Notes under the pieces: model-generated
What the model was told of the DNA's origin: nothing
Databases searched by the model: none
What the model saw: only the letters and a program-made list of their open reading frames with translations
Origin: Streptomyces daqingensis
GTDB lineage: Bacteria; Actinomycetota; Actinomycetes; Streptomycetales; Streptomycetaceae
Direction of reading: 5' to 3'
DNA length: 64,000 bases
Assembly: GCF_014645895.1 (NCBI RefSeq)
Contig: NZ_BMMP01000014.1
Coordinates: 124,001 to 188,000, forward strand
Program-made: the position numbers and the translations under genes
Shown: piece by piece, positions 7,585 to 15,875 of the stretch
Layout of the letters: each line of letters opens with the position of its first letter
Position numbering within the stretch: position 1 is the stretch's first letter

Positions 7585-8457
7585 ATGACCGCTGTCGCCT
7601 CGCCCCATGTCCCCGTACCCCGGACCGAGTCGTTCGTGCGCGTCTCGCCCGCCGGGTCGCCGTCCTTCGACCTCGCCTACGAGCGCCGCGGCAGCGGCGA
7701 ACCCGTCGTGCTGCTGCACGGCATCGGACACCACTGGCAGGCGTGGGAGCCGGTGCTGAGCATCCTGGCCGCCTCGCACGAGGTGGTCGCCGTCGATCTG
7801 CCGGGCTTCGGCGCCTCGCCGCGGCTGCCCGAGGGCGTCTCCTACGAACTGGAGAGCGTGATCCCGCTGCTGGGCGAGGGTCTCCGTGCCCTGGGGCTCG
7901 ATCGGCCGCACCTGGTCGGCAACTCCCTGGGCGGGCTGCTGGCCCTGGAGCTCGCGCTGCACGGCCACGCGAGCTCGGTCACCGCACTGTCCCCGGCCGG
8001 CTTCTGGACACAGGCGGAGCGCCGCTACGCCTACGCCCTGCTGACGGGCATGCGGACCGGGGCGAAGGCCATACCGGACGGGCTGCTGCGGCGGCTCGCG
8101 GGCAGCACCGCCGGGCGCGCCGCGCTGACCGGCACCATCTACGCCCGGCCCGGCCGCCGTTCACCCGAGGCGGTCGTCGCCGAGACCCACTCGATGCGCG
8201 CGGCCACGGGTTTCGCACCGGTGCTGGCCGTCGGCAGGCGCCCCGGCTCCGTCTTCGACCACGACCTCCCCGGGATGCCCGTGACCATCGGCTGGGGCGC
8301 CAAGGACCGCTTGCTCCTCCCCCGCCAGGGGATCCGCGCGAAGAAGACGATCCCCGGCGCCCGTCTGGTCCCCCTCCCCGGCTGCGGGCACGTGCCGATG
8401 AACGACGACCCGGCGCTCGTCGCACGGCTCGTACTGGAGACGGCGCGGGCCGCCTGA
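7585..8457 (+). CDS. Alpha/beta hydrolase
   Basis: A soluble 290-aa serine hydrolase. The oxyanion-hole motif is HGIGHHWQAW, the nucleophile elbow is GNSLGG, the acid is probably the Asp in WGAKDRLLLP, and the catalytic His is in GCGHVPMNDDP near the C-terminus. The ATG at 7585 has AGGAA upstream and fits the fold; about 65 codons further upstream lack similarity. It lies divergent from the ECF41 sigma factor and could be one of its targets, as hydrolases sometimes are. The substrate is unknown; lipases, esterases and haloperoxidase-like enzymes share these motifs. Confidence 0.9.
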   Translation: MTAVASPHVPVPRTESFVRVSPAGSPSFDLAYERRGSGEPVVLLHGIGHHWQAWEPVLSILAASHEVVAVDLPGFGASPRLPEGVSYELESVIPLLGEGLRALGLDRPHLVGNSLGGLLALELALHGHASSVTALSPAGFWTQAERRYAYALLTGMRTGAKAIPDGLLRRLAGSTAGRAALTGTIYARPGRRSPEAVVAETHSMRAATGFAPVLAVGRRPGSVFDHDLPGMPVTIGWGAKDRLLLPRQGIRAKKTIPGARLVPLPGCGHVPMNDDPALVARLVLETARAA

Positions 8458-8485
8458 CAGCACCGCCTCCGCCGGACGGCGCCGC

Positions 8486-9517
8486 TCAGGGCCGGTGTGC
8501 CGCCGGCACCTCCTCCTCCGGGGGCGGCGGCGGGGGCGGGGTGCCGTCGCCGAAGGGGCGTCCGCCCAGTTGCTCGCGGTGGTGCGGGGACGTCCAGCCG
8601 GACAGGTCCGGCCCGCAGGGCACGATGCCCGTGGGGTTCACGCCGGTGTGGACCTCGTAGTAGTGCCGCTTGATGTGGTCGAAGTCGACCGTGTCGCCGA
8701 AGCCGGGCGTCTGGTACAGGTCCCGGGTGTAGGCCCACAGGACGGGGTCCTCGGTGAGCTTGTAGCGGTTGCACTTGAAGTGGCCGTGGTAGACGGCGTC
8801 GAAGCGCACCAGCGTCGTGAACAGGCGGATGTCGGCCTCGGTGATGCTCTCGCCGACGAGGTAGCGGCGGCCTGCGAGCCGTTCGGAGAGCAGTCCGAGG
8901 CGGCGGAAGACGTCCTCGAAGGCGGCCTCGTACTCCGCCTGGCCGGTGGCGAAACCCGCCCGGTACACGCCGTTGTTGAGGTCCCGGTAGACCCCCTCCA
9001 TCACCTCGTGCATCTCCTCGCGCAGCTCCTGCGGATACAGGTCGGGCGCGCCCGGCCTGTGCAGGTCCGTCCACTCGGTGGCGAGGTCCAGGGTGATCTG
9101 CTGGAAGTCGTTGGTGACCAGCCGGCCGCTGGGCACGTCCACCACGGCGGGGACGCTCACGCCGCCGGGGTAGTCCCTCTCGCGCGCGTCGTATGCCTCG
9201 TGGAGGTAGCGGATGCCCAGGACGGGGTCCTTGCCGTCCGGGTCGAGCGTGAAGCGCCAACTGCGCTCGTCCTGGAGGGGATCGGTGACGGCCAGCGACA
9301 GCGCGTCCTCCAGCCCCAGCAGCCGCCTGGAGATCGCCGCCCTGCTCGCCCACGGGCAGGCCCGGCTGATCACGAGCCGGTAGCGGCCGGCCTCGACGGG
9401 CCAGCCGTCCGCCCCGTCCGCTGTGATCCGGTCCGCGAAGTGGCTCTTCGACCTCTTGAAGGGCTTCTTGCCGTACTTCTCGTTGCCGTCCATCGTGCCG
9501 TCGCCCTCGCGGCTCAT
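8486..9517 (-). CDS. Glutathione S-transferase family protein, glutathionyl-hydroquinone reductase type (YqjG/ECM4-like)
   Basis: A 343-aa thiol-transferase. The thioredoxin-like N-terminal domain carries the diagnostic SRACPWASRA motif, whose Cys is the catalytic residue in YqjG/ECM4 enzymes. These reduce glutathionyl-hydroquinones in other bacteria. The helical C-terminal domain has GRRYLVGESITEADIRLFTT. Actinobacteria use mycothiol, so the physiological adduct is probably mycothiolated (inference). I chose the ATG at 9517 (AAGGAA upstream) over ATG at 9565. The end is a proline-rich tail encoded by a run of GGC/GGG. It is followed by a VOC-family gene upstream on the same strand. Confidence 0.9.
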   Translation of the reverse strand: MSREGDGTMDGNEKYGKKPFKRSKSHFADRITADGADGWPVEAGRYRLVISRACPWASRAAISRRLLGLEDALSLAVTDPLQDERSWRFTLDPDGKDPVLGIRYLHEAYDARERDYPGGVSVPAVVDVPSGRLVTNDFQQITLDLATEWTDLHRPGAPDLYPQELREEMHEVMEGVYRDLNNGVYRAGFATGQAEYEAAFEDVFRRLGLLSERLAGRRYLVGESITEADIRLFTTLVRFDAVYHGHFKCNRYKLTEDPVLWAYTRDLYQTPGFGDTVDFDHIKRHYYEVHTGVNPTGIVPCGPDLSGWTSPHHREQLGGRPFGDGTPPPPPPPEEEVPAAHRP

Positions 9518-9578
9518 CGTGCACGTTCCTTCCCTGTCGGGTCTCCGTCGCGGAGACCTGCCCACCTCGAAGGGGCGC

Positions 9579-10040
9579 CTACGGGCCCCCCGGGACCGCC
9601 GTCGCGGCTGTGCTCGGGCCCTCGTCCTCTGCCCAGCCCCGCGTGCACAGCACCAGCCGGTATCCGTCCGGGTCCTCGACGGTCACGCCCCAAGTGTCCC
9701 AGTACGGGTTGCGCGCCGGTACGCGCCTGCCGCCGTGCTCCTCCAGCTTCGCCACCGTCTCCTCCGGAACGGGGCCGTCGAGGTAGATCACGAGCAGATC
9801 GTCCTCCCCCGGTGTCGGCTCCACGGGACGCTCCTCGTCCCGCGCCAGCTCCAGGTGCCAGCCCGCGCCCCGCGGCCCCGCCATCAGCAGCGCGTACTCC
9901 TCCCCGCCGCCCCTGGCGGGGCCGGGCTCACCGCGGTAGAGCACGTCGAGGCCGAGGCCGCCCACCCAGAAGCGCTCGGCGGCCGCCAGGTCGCGCGTCG
10001 GGCGGGCGATACGGATGTGGTCGCGGACGCCGATCGTCAT
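9579..10040 (-). CDS. VOC family (glyoxalase/bleomycin-resistance fold) protein
   Basis: A small 153-aa protein with the paired beta-alpha-beta-beta-beta repeats of the vicinal-oxygen-chelate superfamily: DHIRIARPTRDLAAAERFWV opens the first module, and WGVTVEDPDGYRLVLCTRGW closes the second. His at residue about 8 and Glu in WHLELARDEE are candidate metal ligands. The ATG at 10040 has AGGGAG upstream. It lies 61 bases upstream of, and on the same strand as, the glutathionyl-hydroquinone-reductase-like gene, so the two may form a small electrophile-detoxification pair. The function is otherwise open. Confidence 0.88.
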   Translation of the reverse strand: MTIGVRDHIRIARPTRDLAAAERFWVGGLGLDVLYRGEPGPARGGGEEYALLMAGPRGAGWHLELARDEERPVEPTPGEDDLLVIYLDGPVPEETVAKLEEHGGRRVPARNPYWDTWGVTVEDPDGYRLVLCTRGWAEDEGPSTAATAVPGGP

Positions 10041-10244
10041 GGATCACGGGCTCCCTGTCTGCGCCCGGGGGCGCGCGGTCTGCGGGCTCGGCCGGGGCGT
10101 GGCCCCCCGACCGCAAACCGTAGACAGCGCCGCGTCCGAACTCCTCGGCCCGCAGGACCTGTTGACGTACGTCCGCGGACCTGGGCCGGAGGTCCCGGCC
10201 GCGACCGGACGCCACAGGGCGGGCCCCGGTGCCGGGCCGTGGGG

Positions 10245-11771
10245 TCAGACGATCTCCTCGCTCATCTCCGCCAGTTCGCGTTCGTCGCCGCCGGCCCGGT
10301 ACCCGGGTGTGGTGTACGAGCCGCGCCCGGAGACGGCCCACCACAACGTCGCCAGGCCCAGCACGCCGATGAGCGCGAGCGGCGCGTAGTTGAAGGACTC
10401 GACGTCGACGGGCGTCTTCTGGGGGAGGCAGAAGAGCACCGTCACGAAGACGACCCAGACCACGGCCGTCCAGCCGATGGGCACTCCCCAGCGTCCGAGG
10501 TTCCACTTGCCCTGCTGGAAGCGGTCCTTGTTGCGCAGCCGCAGGTAGATCGGGATCGCGTAGGCGGGTGTGACGCCGATGACGGCGATCGCGGTGACCG
10601 CGCCGTACGCGGCCTCGCTGTAGAGCGCCGGCAGGGCGAGCAGGGCCGCGACTGCCACCGTCAGCATGACCGCGCGCGCCGGCGTGCCGGTGCGCGGGTG
10701 GACGCGCCGCCAGTGCGTGGAGAAGGGCAGTGCGCCGTCGCGGGAGAAGGCGAAGACCATGCGGCTGGCGGCGGCCACCTCCGCGTTGCCGCAGAAGAGC
10801 TGGGCGACGATCACGACGAGCAGCAGCAGCTTCGCGCCCGTGAGTCCCAGCGCGTCCAGGAAGATCTGCGCGGGCGGCACTCCGGTCGCGCTGCCCTGTG
10901 TCCCGGCGTAGTCCTGGATCGCGAACGTCAGCCCGACCAGCAGCACGAAGCCCGCGAGCCACGACCAGCCGACGGCCCGCACGATGCCGCGTGCCGCACT
11001 GACCTCGGCGTTCGTCGTCTCCTCGGAGAGGTGTGCGCTGGCGTCGTACCCCGTGAAGGTGTACTGGGCCACCAGCAGACCGATCATGACGACGTACACC
11101 GGGCTCGACCAGTTCGTGTCGTTGACGAACTCACCGAAGACGAAGGACGCGGAGCGGTGTTCCGACGGGACGACCGCCAGCACCGTGACGATCAACGCGA
11201 CGCCGGCGAAGTGCCACCACACGCTCACCGAGTTGAGCACGCTGACGAGGCGCACGCCGAAGAGGTTCAGCGCCGCGTGCAGCACGAGGATGCACAGGAA
11301 GATCAGCATCACGGTCCCCGGCGTCGGCTCGATCCCCCACTGGAGGTTCAGCAGCGCTCCGGTGAACATCGCGGCGCCGTAGTCGATACCGGCCAGAGTG
11401 CCCAGCAGCCCCAGCAGGTTGAGCCACCCGGTGTACCAGCCCCAGCGGCGCCCTCCGAGCTGGTCCGCCATGTAGTACAGCGCACCCGAGGTGGGATACG
11501 CGCTGGTGACCTCCGCCAGCCCGGCACCGACGAACATCACCATCAGGCCCACCAGGACCCAGCCCCAGATCATCACCGCGGGCCCGCCGGTGACCAGGCC
11601 GAAGCCGTAGAGCGTCATGCATCCGGAGAGGACGGAGATGACGGAGAAGCTGATGGCGAAGTTGCCGAACGAGCCCATCCGCCGGATCAGCACGGGGTGG
11701 TAGCCCAGATCGCGGAGCTTGGCGTCGTCGTCGATGCGGCCGGGGCGACGCGACCTGGCGGTGGGGAACAC
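10245..11771 (-). CDS. APC superfamily amino acid permease
   Basis: A 508-aa secondary transporter with about 12 membrane helices. The N-terminal LRDLGYHPVLIRRMGSFGNF leads into helix 1, and helix 1-3 motifs such as GFGLVTGGPAVMIWGW and AEVTSAYPTSGALYYMADQL are those of the GABA/choline/amino-acid permease branch (UGA4/BAT1-like). FSRDGALPFS appears in the middle, as in that branch. The GTG at 11771 has AGGAGG upstream. The substrate is probably an amino acid or amine. It stands apart from its neighbours, with no catabolic genes beside it. Confidence 0.9.
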   Translation of the reverse strand: MFPTARSRRPGRIDDDAKLRDLGYHPVLIRRMGSFGNFAISFSVISVLSGCMTLYGFGLVTGGPAVMIWGWVLVGLMVMFVGAGLAEVTSAYPTSGALYYMADQLGGRRWGWYTGWLNLLGLLGTLAGIDYGAAMFTGALLNLQWGIEPTPGTVMLIFLCILVLHAALNLFGVRLVSVLNSVSVWWHFAGVALIVTVLAVVPSEHRSASFVFGEFVNDTNWSSPVYVVMIGLLVAQYTFTGYDASAHLSEETTNAEVSAARGIVRAVGWSWLAGFVLLVGLTFAIQDYAGTQGSATGVPPAQIFLDALGLTGAKLLLLVVIVAQLFCGNAEVAAASRMVFAFSRDGALPFSTHWRRVHPRTGTPARAVMLTVAVAALLALPALYSEAAYGAVTAIAVIGVTPAYAIPIYLRLRNKDRFQQGKWNLGRWGVPIGWTAVVWVVFVTVLFCLPQKTPVDVESFNYAPLALIGVLGLATLWWAVSGRGSYTTPGYRAGGDERELAEMSEEIV

Positions 11772-11877
11772 GGAACCTCCTGCGGGACTTTCTGGGTACG
11801 GAACGGCGAGGGGGTGGCGGCGGAAGAGGGGCGGAGCGGAAAGAGGGGAACGGCGAGGGGCGGCGGAGCCGGAGGGG

Positions 11878-12912
11878 TCAGTCGTCCGCGGCGAGGCAGT
11901 GGTCGCGCGCCCGGAGGAACTCCGTCCTGGCCGCTTCCGGCTGTTCGGGGTCCTCGGCGACCTGCAGCCAGGGCTGCGGGGTGAAGTACGGGCCGAGAGC
12001 GGCGAAGACCCGGGCGGCGTCCGACGTGCGCTGGCCGGCCCACAGGGCGTGGGCCAGATGGTTCAGGTCCAGCACCGACTGGGTGGTGGGGTCCGTCAGC
12101 TCGAACCACCCCTGCAGCGCCGATCGCGCGTCGAGGGCGACCGGGTCGTGCGACCACTGCCTGCTCAGCAGCAGATGGCCGCTGGACGGCTGGGCAGCGC
12201 GCTGGCGCCGGTACTGCTCCACGTAGGCGTACAGGGGCAGCGCCAGCAGTTCCGAGCCGGCCGGGGCCCACGAGGAGACCCAGCGGACGAAGTCGATCGC
12301 CGAGGCGCGTGACCCCGCGTTCCCCGCGTCCCGCTCCGCGCGGGCGTGGAGGAAATGGAGCATGCGGTGGTGCGCCTCGCGGTTGTAGCGGTCGCGCTCG
12401 TAGACGCGGTACAGCAGGCCCCAGGGGCCGGGCGGCAGCATCGGCTCGGCGGCGCGTTCGCGGTGCTCTGCGCGTTCCTGGCGCTGGTCGAGTCTCGCCA
12501 GGGCGAGCAGCGCCACCCAGGGCACGGGGTCCGCGGGCAGCAACTCGGCCGCCGCATAGCACTCCTGACGGGCTTCCTGCTCCAACTCCTGTGCGGTGTG
12601 GTGTTGTTCACGACGGGCCCGGACCGCGCGCTCCACGGCCACCCTGGCGTGCATCATGCGTGCGTCGGGGTCCTTCGGCGACTCCTGCAGCCAGGTCTCG
12701 ACCACGTGCGAACCCGCCGCGACGACGCCGAGCACCTGCGAGCGCGTCGTACGCAGCCCCCAGGAGCTGCCGGTACTCGCCAGCAGCGTGCGCATCGCCA
12801 TCCAGCGTCCGGCGCGCAACTCCTCGACGGCGCCGCGCAGTTCGAAGTCGAAGCCGGCGGGGCTGTAGACGATGCGGACGCCGCGGCCGTGGCTGCCTGC
12901 CGTGCCCCTCAT
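11878..12912 (-). CDS. Hypothetical protein, helical repeat (TPR-like), conserved-looking
   Basis: I do not recognise a named family. The 344-aa protein is strongly helical and rich in Ala, Arg, Leu and Glu, with repeated A-x2-L and WLQ/RW patterns (DARMMHARVAVERAVRARRE, VPWVALLALARLDQRQERAE, YRVYERDRYNREAHHRMLHF) that resemble tetratricopeptide-like solenoids. There is no signal peptide or membrane helix. Coding bias is normal for this chromosome. The ATG at 12912 was taken, but the GTG ten codons on (VRIVYSPAGFDFEL) is also possible. A G-rich 106-base gap with a repeated GGAACGGCGAGGGG (11800 and 11847) separates it from the permease downstream. Confidence 0.72.
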   Translation of the reverse strand: MRGTAGSHGRGVRIVYSPAGFDFELRGAVEELRAGRWMAMRTLLASTGSSWGLRTTRSQVLGVVAAGSHVVETWLQESPKDPDARMMHARVAVERAVRARREQHHTAQELEQEARQECYAAAELLPADPVPWVALLALARLDQRQERAEHRERAAEPMLPPGPWGLLYRVYERDRYNREAHHRMLHFLHARAERDAGNAGSRASAIDFVRWVSSWAPAGSELLALPLYAYVEQYRRQRAAQPSSGHLLLSRQWSHDPVALDARSALQGWFELTDPTTQSVLDLNHLAHALWAGQRTSDAARVFAALGPYFTPQPWLQVAEDPEQPEAARTEFLRARDHCLAADD

Positions 12913-13616
12913 CGGCGCTTCCCCGCAGCCTCACAGCCGGCACGCCCCGGCTGCGGGCACGGCTCGGGGGCAGGGGGGCTGTACGACATCACAAGCGGTC
13001 CTCAACGACTGGGGCAGGGCCCGCTCCGGCATGCGTGCACCGCTGGTCAGGCAAGCAGGCATGCGCGACGACGGGTCCCGGATTCGCCACCGAACCTAAC
13101 CTTTCACCATCGCCTGACGGCGGTCGGGAAGTGTGACGGTTCTGCGCCGAAAGCCGCAAGCGCAGACAGCTTTGGAGTCATTGTCGTTTCAGTCCGTTCT
13201 CGTCGGTGCTCTGCCCGCGCCGCACGCCGCATCAGGGCATGCGGGCCCTCAGCCGCCCGCGGCCGGCACGTCCGCGAGTCGAGTGACGTCACTTTGACCT
13301 CCGGCGGGCCAGGAGGGAAGAGTCCTGCGGCAATCGAGACCCGACCGCGTCATAGCCCCCGGCGCACCCCGGGCGGCACCGGGACGTCGTCCGGAACCGG
13401 GGCCCCCTTGCCCGGACGGGCCCCGTCCCCGGGATGACGAGCACCACGCCGATCATCCGGAACCCTTTCAGCCGCCGCGGCGTCGGTGTTGACTGAGTCC
13501 AGTCCCATGCTGCGCTCCACGCAGCGCCGCGTGCGCCGCCCCCGGCGGTGGCACGTGTCGCTGTGCTCGGCCCGTACCCGCCTGCTCCGTACGACCGCGA
13601 TCCAGGAGGCTCGTCC
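12913..13616. other. Long intergenic region between divergent genes
   Basis: About 700 bases separate the divergent helical-repeat gene and phoD. Open frames here are short and lack family similarity or ribosome sites. Features seen are a perfect GTGACGTCAC palindrome (13283-13292) and a hairpin with arms CGGGGCCC (13398-13405) and GGGCCCCG (13418-13425). I looked for GTTCACCC-type PHO boxes upstream of the phosphatase and found none. Confidence 0.5.
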
Positions 13617-15206
13617 ATGGCGCACGAGGAACCCGGCAACCCGCTCACCCCCGGCCTGGTCCCGGCACGCCGCACGCTGCTGCGCGGCTCGCTCGCGGCC
13701 TCGGCCGCGCTGTCCCTCTCGGGGGCGGCCCCCGCCCAGGCGCTCAAGGGGCGTCCCGCCGCGAAGTGGGGGGTGCAGGCGGGGGACGTGACCTCGTCGT
13801 CGGGACTGATCTGGGTGCGGTCGGACCGCAGGGCCCGGATGGTCGTGGAGACCTCGGCGACGGAGTCCTTCCGCAACGCGCGCCGCTGGATCGGCCCCGT
13901 CGTGGGCCCGGACACGGACTACACGGGCATGACGCCGGTGCACGGCCTGCCCGCCGGGGAGCAGGTGCACTACCGGGTCATGCTGGCCGACGCGGACGAC
14001 CCGCGGCGCACGGGCGAGCCCGTACGCGGCACCTTCCGCACGGCTCCGGACAAGCGCCGCCACAAGGTGCGCTTCCTCTGGTCGGGCGACCTCGCGGGAC
14101 AGGGCTGGGGCATCAACCCCGACCGGGGCGGCTATCCGATCTTCGAGGAGATGCGCCGCCTCGACCCCGACTTCTTCCTCAACAGCGGCGACTCGATCTA
14201 CGCCGACGGCCCGCTCGCGGAGAAGGTCGCCCTGCCGGACGGCGGGGTGTGGCGCAACGTCGTCACCGAGGAGAAGTCCAAGGTCGCCGAGACGCTCGCG
14301 GAGTTCCGCGGCAACTTCCGCTACAACCTGCTCGACGGCAAGCTGCGCCGCTTCCAGGCCCAGGTGCCCTCCATCGTCCAGTGGGACGACCACGAGGTCC
14401 TCAACAACTGGTATCCGGGCGAGATCCTCGACGACGACCGCTACAAGGTCAAAGACGTGGACACCCTCGCCGCCCGCTCGCTGCGCGCCTTCAGCGAGTA
14501 CCACCCCCTCACCACGCTGCCGCCGAAGGACGAGGACGGCCGCGTCTACCGGGTCGTGCGGCACGGCCCGCTGCTGGACGTCTTCGTCCTCGACATGCGC
14601 GCCTACCGGGGCCCCAACTCGCCCGGCAGGCAGGACCAGGCCCCCCGGGGCATCCTCGGCGAGCGGCAACTGAAGTGGCTGAAGCGGGAGTTGTCGCGCT
14701 CGCGTGCGGTGTGGAAGGTGATCGCCTCGGACATGCCGGTCGGGCTCGTCGTCCCCGACGGCAAGACGGACTTCGAGGGCGTGGCGCAGGGCGACCCCGG
14801 TGCCCCGCTGGGCCGGGAGCTCCAACTGGCCGAACTCCTGCGGCACATCAAGACGGAACGCATCACCGGCACCGTGTGGTTCACCACCGACGTGCACTAC
14901 ACCTGCGCCCAGCACTACGAGCCGGAGAAGGCGGCATTCAAGGACTTCGAGCCCTTCTGGGAGTTCGTCTCGGGCCCGCTCAACGCAGGAGGCTTCCCCG
15001 CGCTGAAGCTAGACGGCACTTTCGGGCCCGCCCAGCCGTTCGTCAAGGCACCGGAGACGGCCAACGTGCCGCCCACGGAGGGCGGTCAGTACTTCGGACA
15101 GGTGGACATCGACGGGGAGAGCGGTGAGATGACGGTGCGTCTGCGGGAGGAGGGCGGCGCTGTGCTGTTCACGAAGGTGCTGCAGCCCGGCCGCGTCGGC
15201 CAGTGA
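13617..15206 (+). CDS. phoD: Alkaline phosphatase/phosphodiesterase D, Tat-exported
   Basis: A secreted metallophosphoesterase of 529 aa. The N-terminus has a twin-arginine signal (RRTLLRGSLAASAALSLSG ending APAQA, residues about 18-44). The mature part has an Ig-like N-terminal PhoD domain (WGVQAGDVTSSSGLIWVRSD) followed by the catalytic domain, with FLNSGDSIYADG, QWDDHEVLNNW and WFTTDVHYT supplying the Asp, Asn and His metal ligands of the Fe/Ca enzyme. The start is ATG 13617, eight bases after AGGAGG. It releases phosphate from phosphodiesters outside the cell. The DUF1990 gene starts 4 bases after its stop, so they are co-transcribed. Confidence 0.94.
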   Translation: MAHEEPGNPLTPGLVPARRTLLRGSLAASAALSLSGAAPAQALKGRPAAKWGVQAGDVTSSSGLIWVRSDRRARMVVETSATESFRNARRWIGPVVGPDTDYTGMTPVHGLPAGEQVHYRVMLADADDPRRTGEPVRGTFRTAPDKRRHKVRFLWSGDLAGQGWGINPDRGGYPIFEEMRRLDPDFFLNSGDSIYADGPLAEKVALPDGGVWRNVVTEEKSKVAETLAEFRGNFRYNLLDGKLRRFQAQVPSIVQWDDHEVLNNWYPGEILDDDRYKVKDVDTLAARSLRAFSEYHPLTTLPPKDEDGRVYRVVRHGPLLDVFVLDMRAYRGPNSPGRQDQAPRGILGERQLKWLKRELSRSRAVWKVIASDMPVGLVVPDGKTDFEGVAQGDPGAPLGRELQLAELLRHIKTERITGTVWFTTDVHYTCAQHYEPEKAAFKDFEPFWEFVSGPLNAGGFPALKLDGTFGPAQPFVKAPETANVPPTEGGQYFGQVDIDGESGEMTVRLREEGGAVLFTKVLQPGRVGQ

Positions 15207-15210
15207 CCCG

Positions 15211-15780
15211 ATGACCGGCGCCCGTCTGAACTACCCGGCGGCCGGGGCGACCCGGCACGGGCCGCAGGAGTGGCCGGACGGCTATCGCAGGCTCCGGGTC
15301 CGTACGCGACTGGGGCACGGCCAGGCCGACTTCGAGGCCGCCGCCGAGGCGCTGTCGACATGGCGACTGCACCGGGAGGCGGGCGTGCGCTTCGGCACGG
15401 AGGCGCTGCGCGCGTCCCCGGGCGTCGACGTCGTCGTCGGGCTCGGCGTCGGAGCGCTGCGGCTGCACGCCCCCTGCCGGGTGGTGTGGACCGTCGCCGA
15501 GAAGCGCAGCGCCGGCTGGGCGTACGGGACGCTGCCGGGCCACCCGGTGCGCGGCGAGGAGGCGTTCGTCGTCAGCAGGGACGCAGGCGGCACGGTCTGG
15601 CTGGAGGTGCGCGCCTTCAGCAGACCGGTGTCGTGGTTCACGGTCGCCGCCGGTCCCCTGCTGCCGGTCTTCCAGCGCTGGTACGCACGCCGGTGCGGCA
15701 CCGTGCTGCGGCGGCTGGTCGCCCGGTCCCGGGACGGCGCGGCGAGCGGTACGGGGACCGGCCCGGCGGAGCGCCGGTGA
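15211..15780 (+). CDS. DUF1990 family protein
   Basis: A 189-aa protein that matches the DUF1990 pattern: LNYPAAGATR at the start, the central ALRLHAPCRVVWTVAEKRSA and AYGTLPGHPVRGEEAFVV, and a C-terminal VFQRWYARRCGTVLRRL. The family has no firmly assigned function, and its fold has been likened to polyketide-cyclase/START-like proteins. There is no signal peptide. It begins 4 bases after the phoD stop and must share its transcript, which hints at a role near cell-envelope or phosphate metabolism (inference). Confidence 0.87.
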   Translation: MTGARLNYPAAGATRHGPQEWPDGYRRLRVRTRLGHGQADFEAAAEALSTWRLHREAGVRFGTEALRASPGVDVVVGLGVGALRLHAPCRVVWTVAEKRSAGWAYGTLPGHPVRGEEAFVVSRDAGGTVWLEVRAFSRPVSWFTVAAGPLLPVFQRWYARRCGTVLRRLVARSRDGAASGTGTGPAERR

Positions 15781-15875
15781 CGGCGCGCCGTTCTCGGGAC
15801 GTCCCGAAGCAGCCGTAATCCGACGGTCACAAAGCGTTCTTGATCGGGCAATGGCAGTGGGTGAGAGTGGGTCGC

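Noticed and set aside
13104-13292. Short minus-strand frame in the gap before phoD
   Set aside because: It ends in unremarkable sequence, has no ribosome site and no similarity pattern, and probably belongs to the upstream region of the gene at 12912.
13117-13616. Possible PHO box upstream of the alkaline phosphatase gene
   Set aside because: No direct repeats of GTTCACCC or near variants were found by eye on either strand. A weight-matrix search could still find a weak site.
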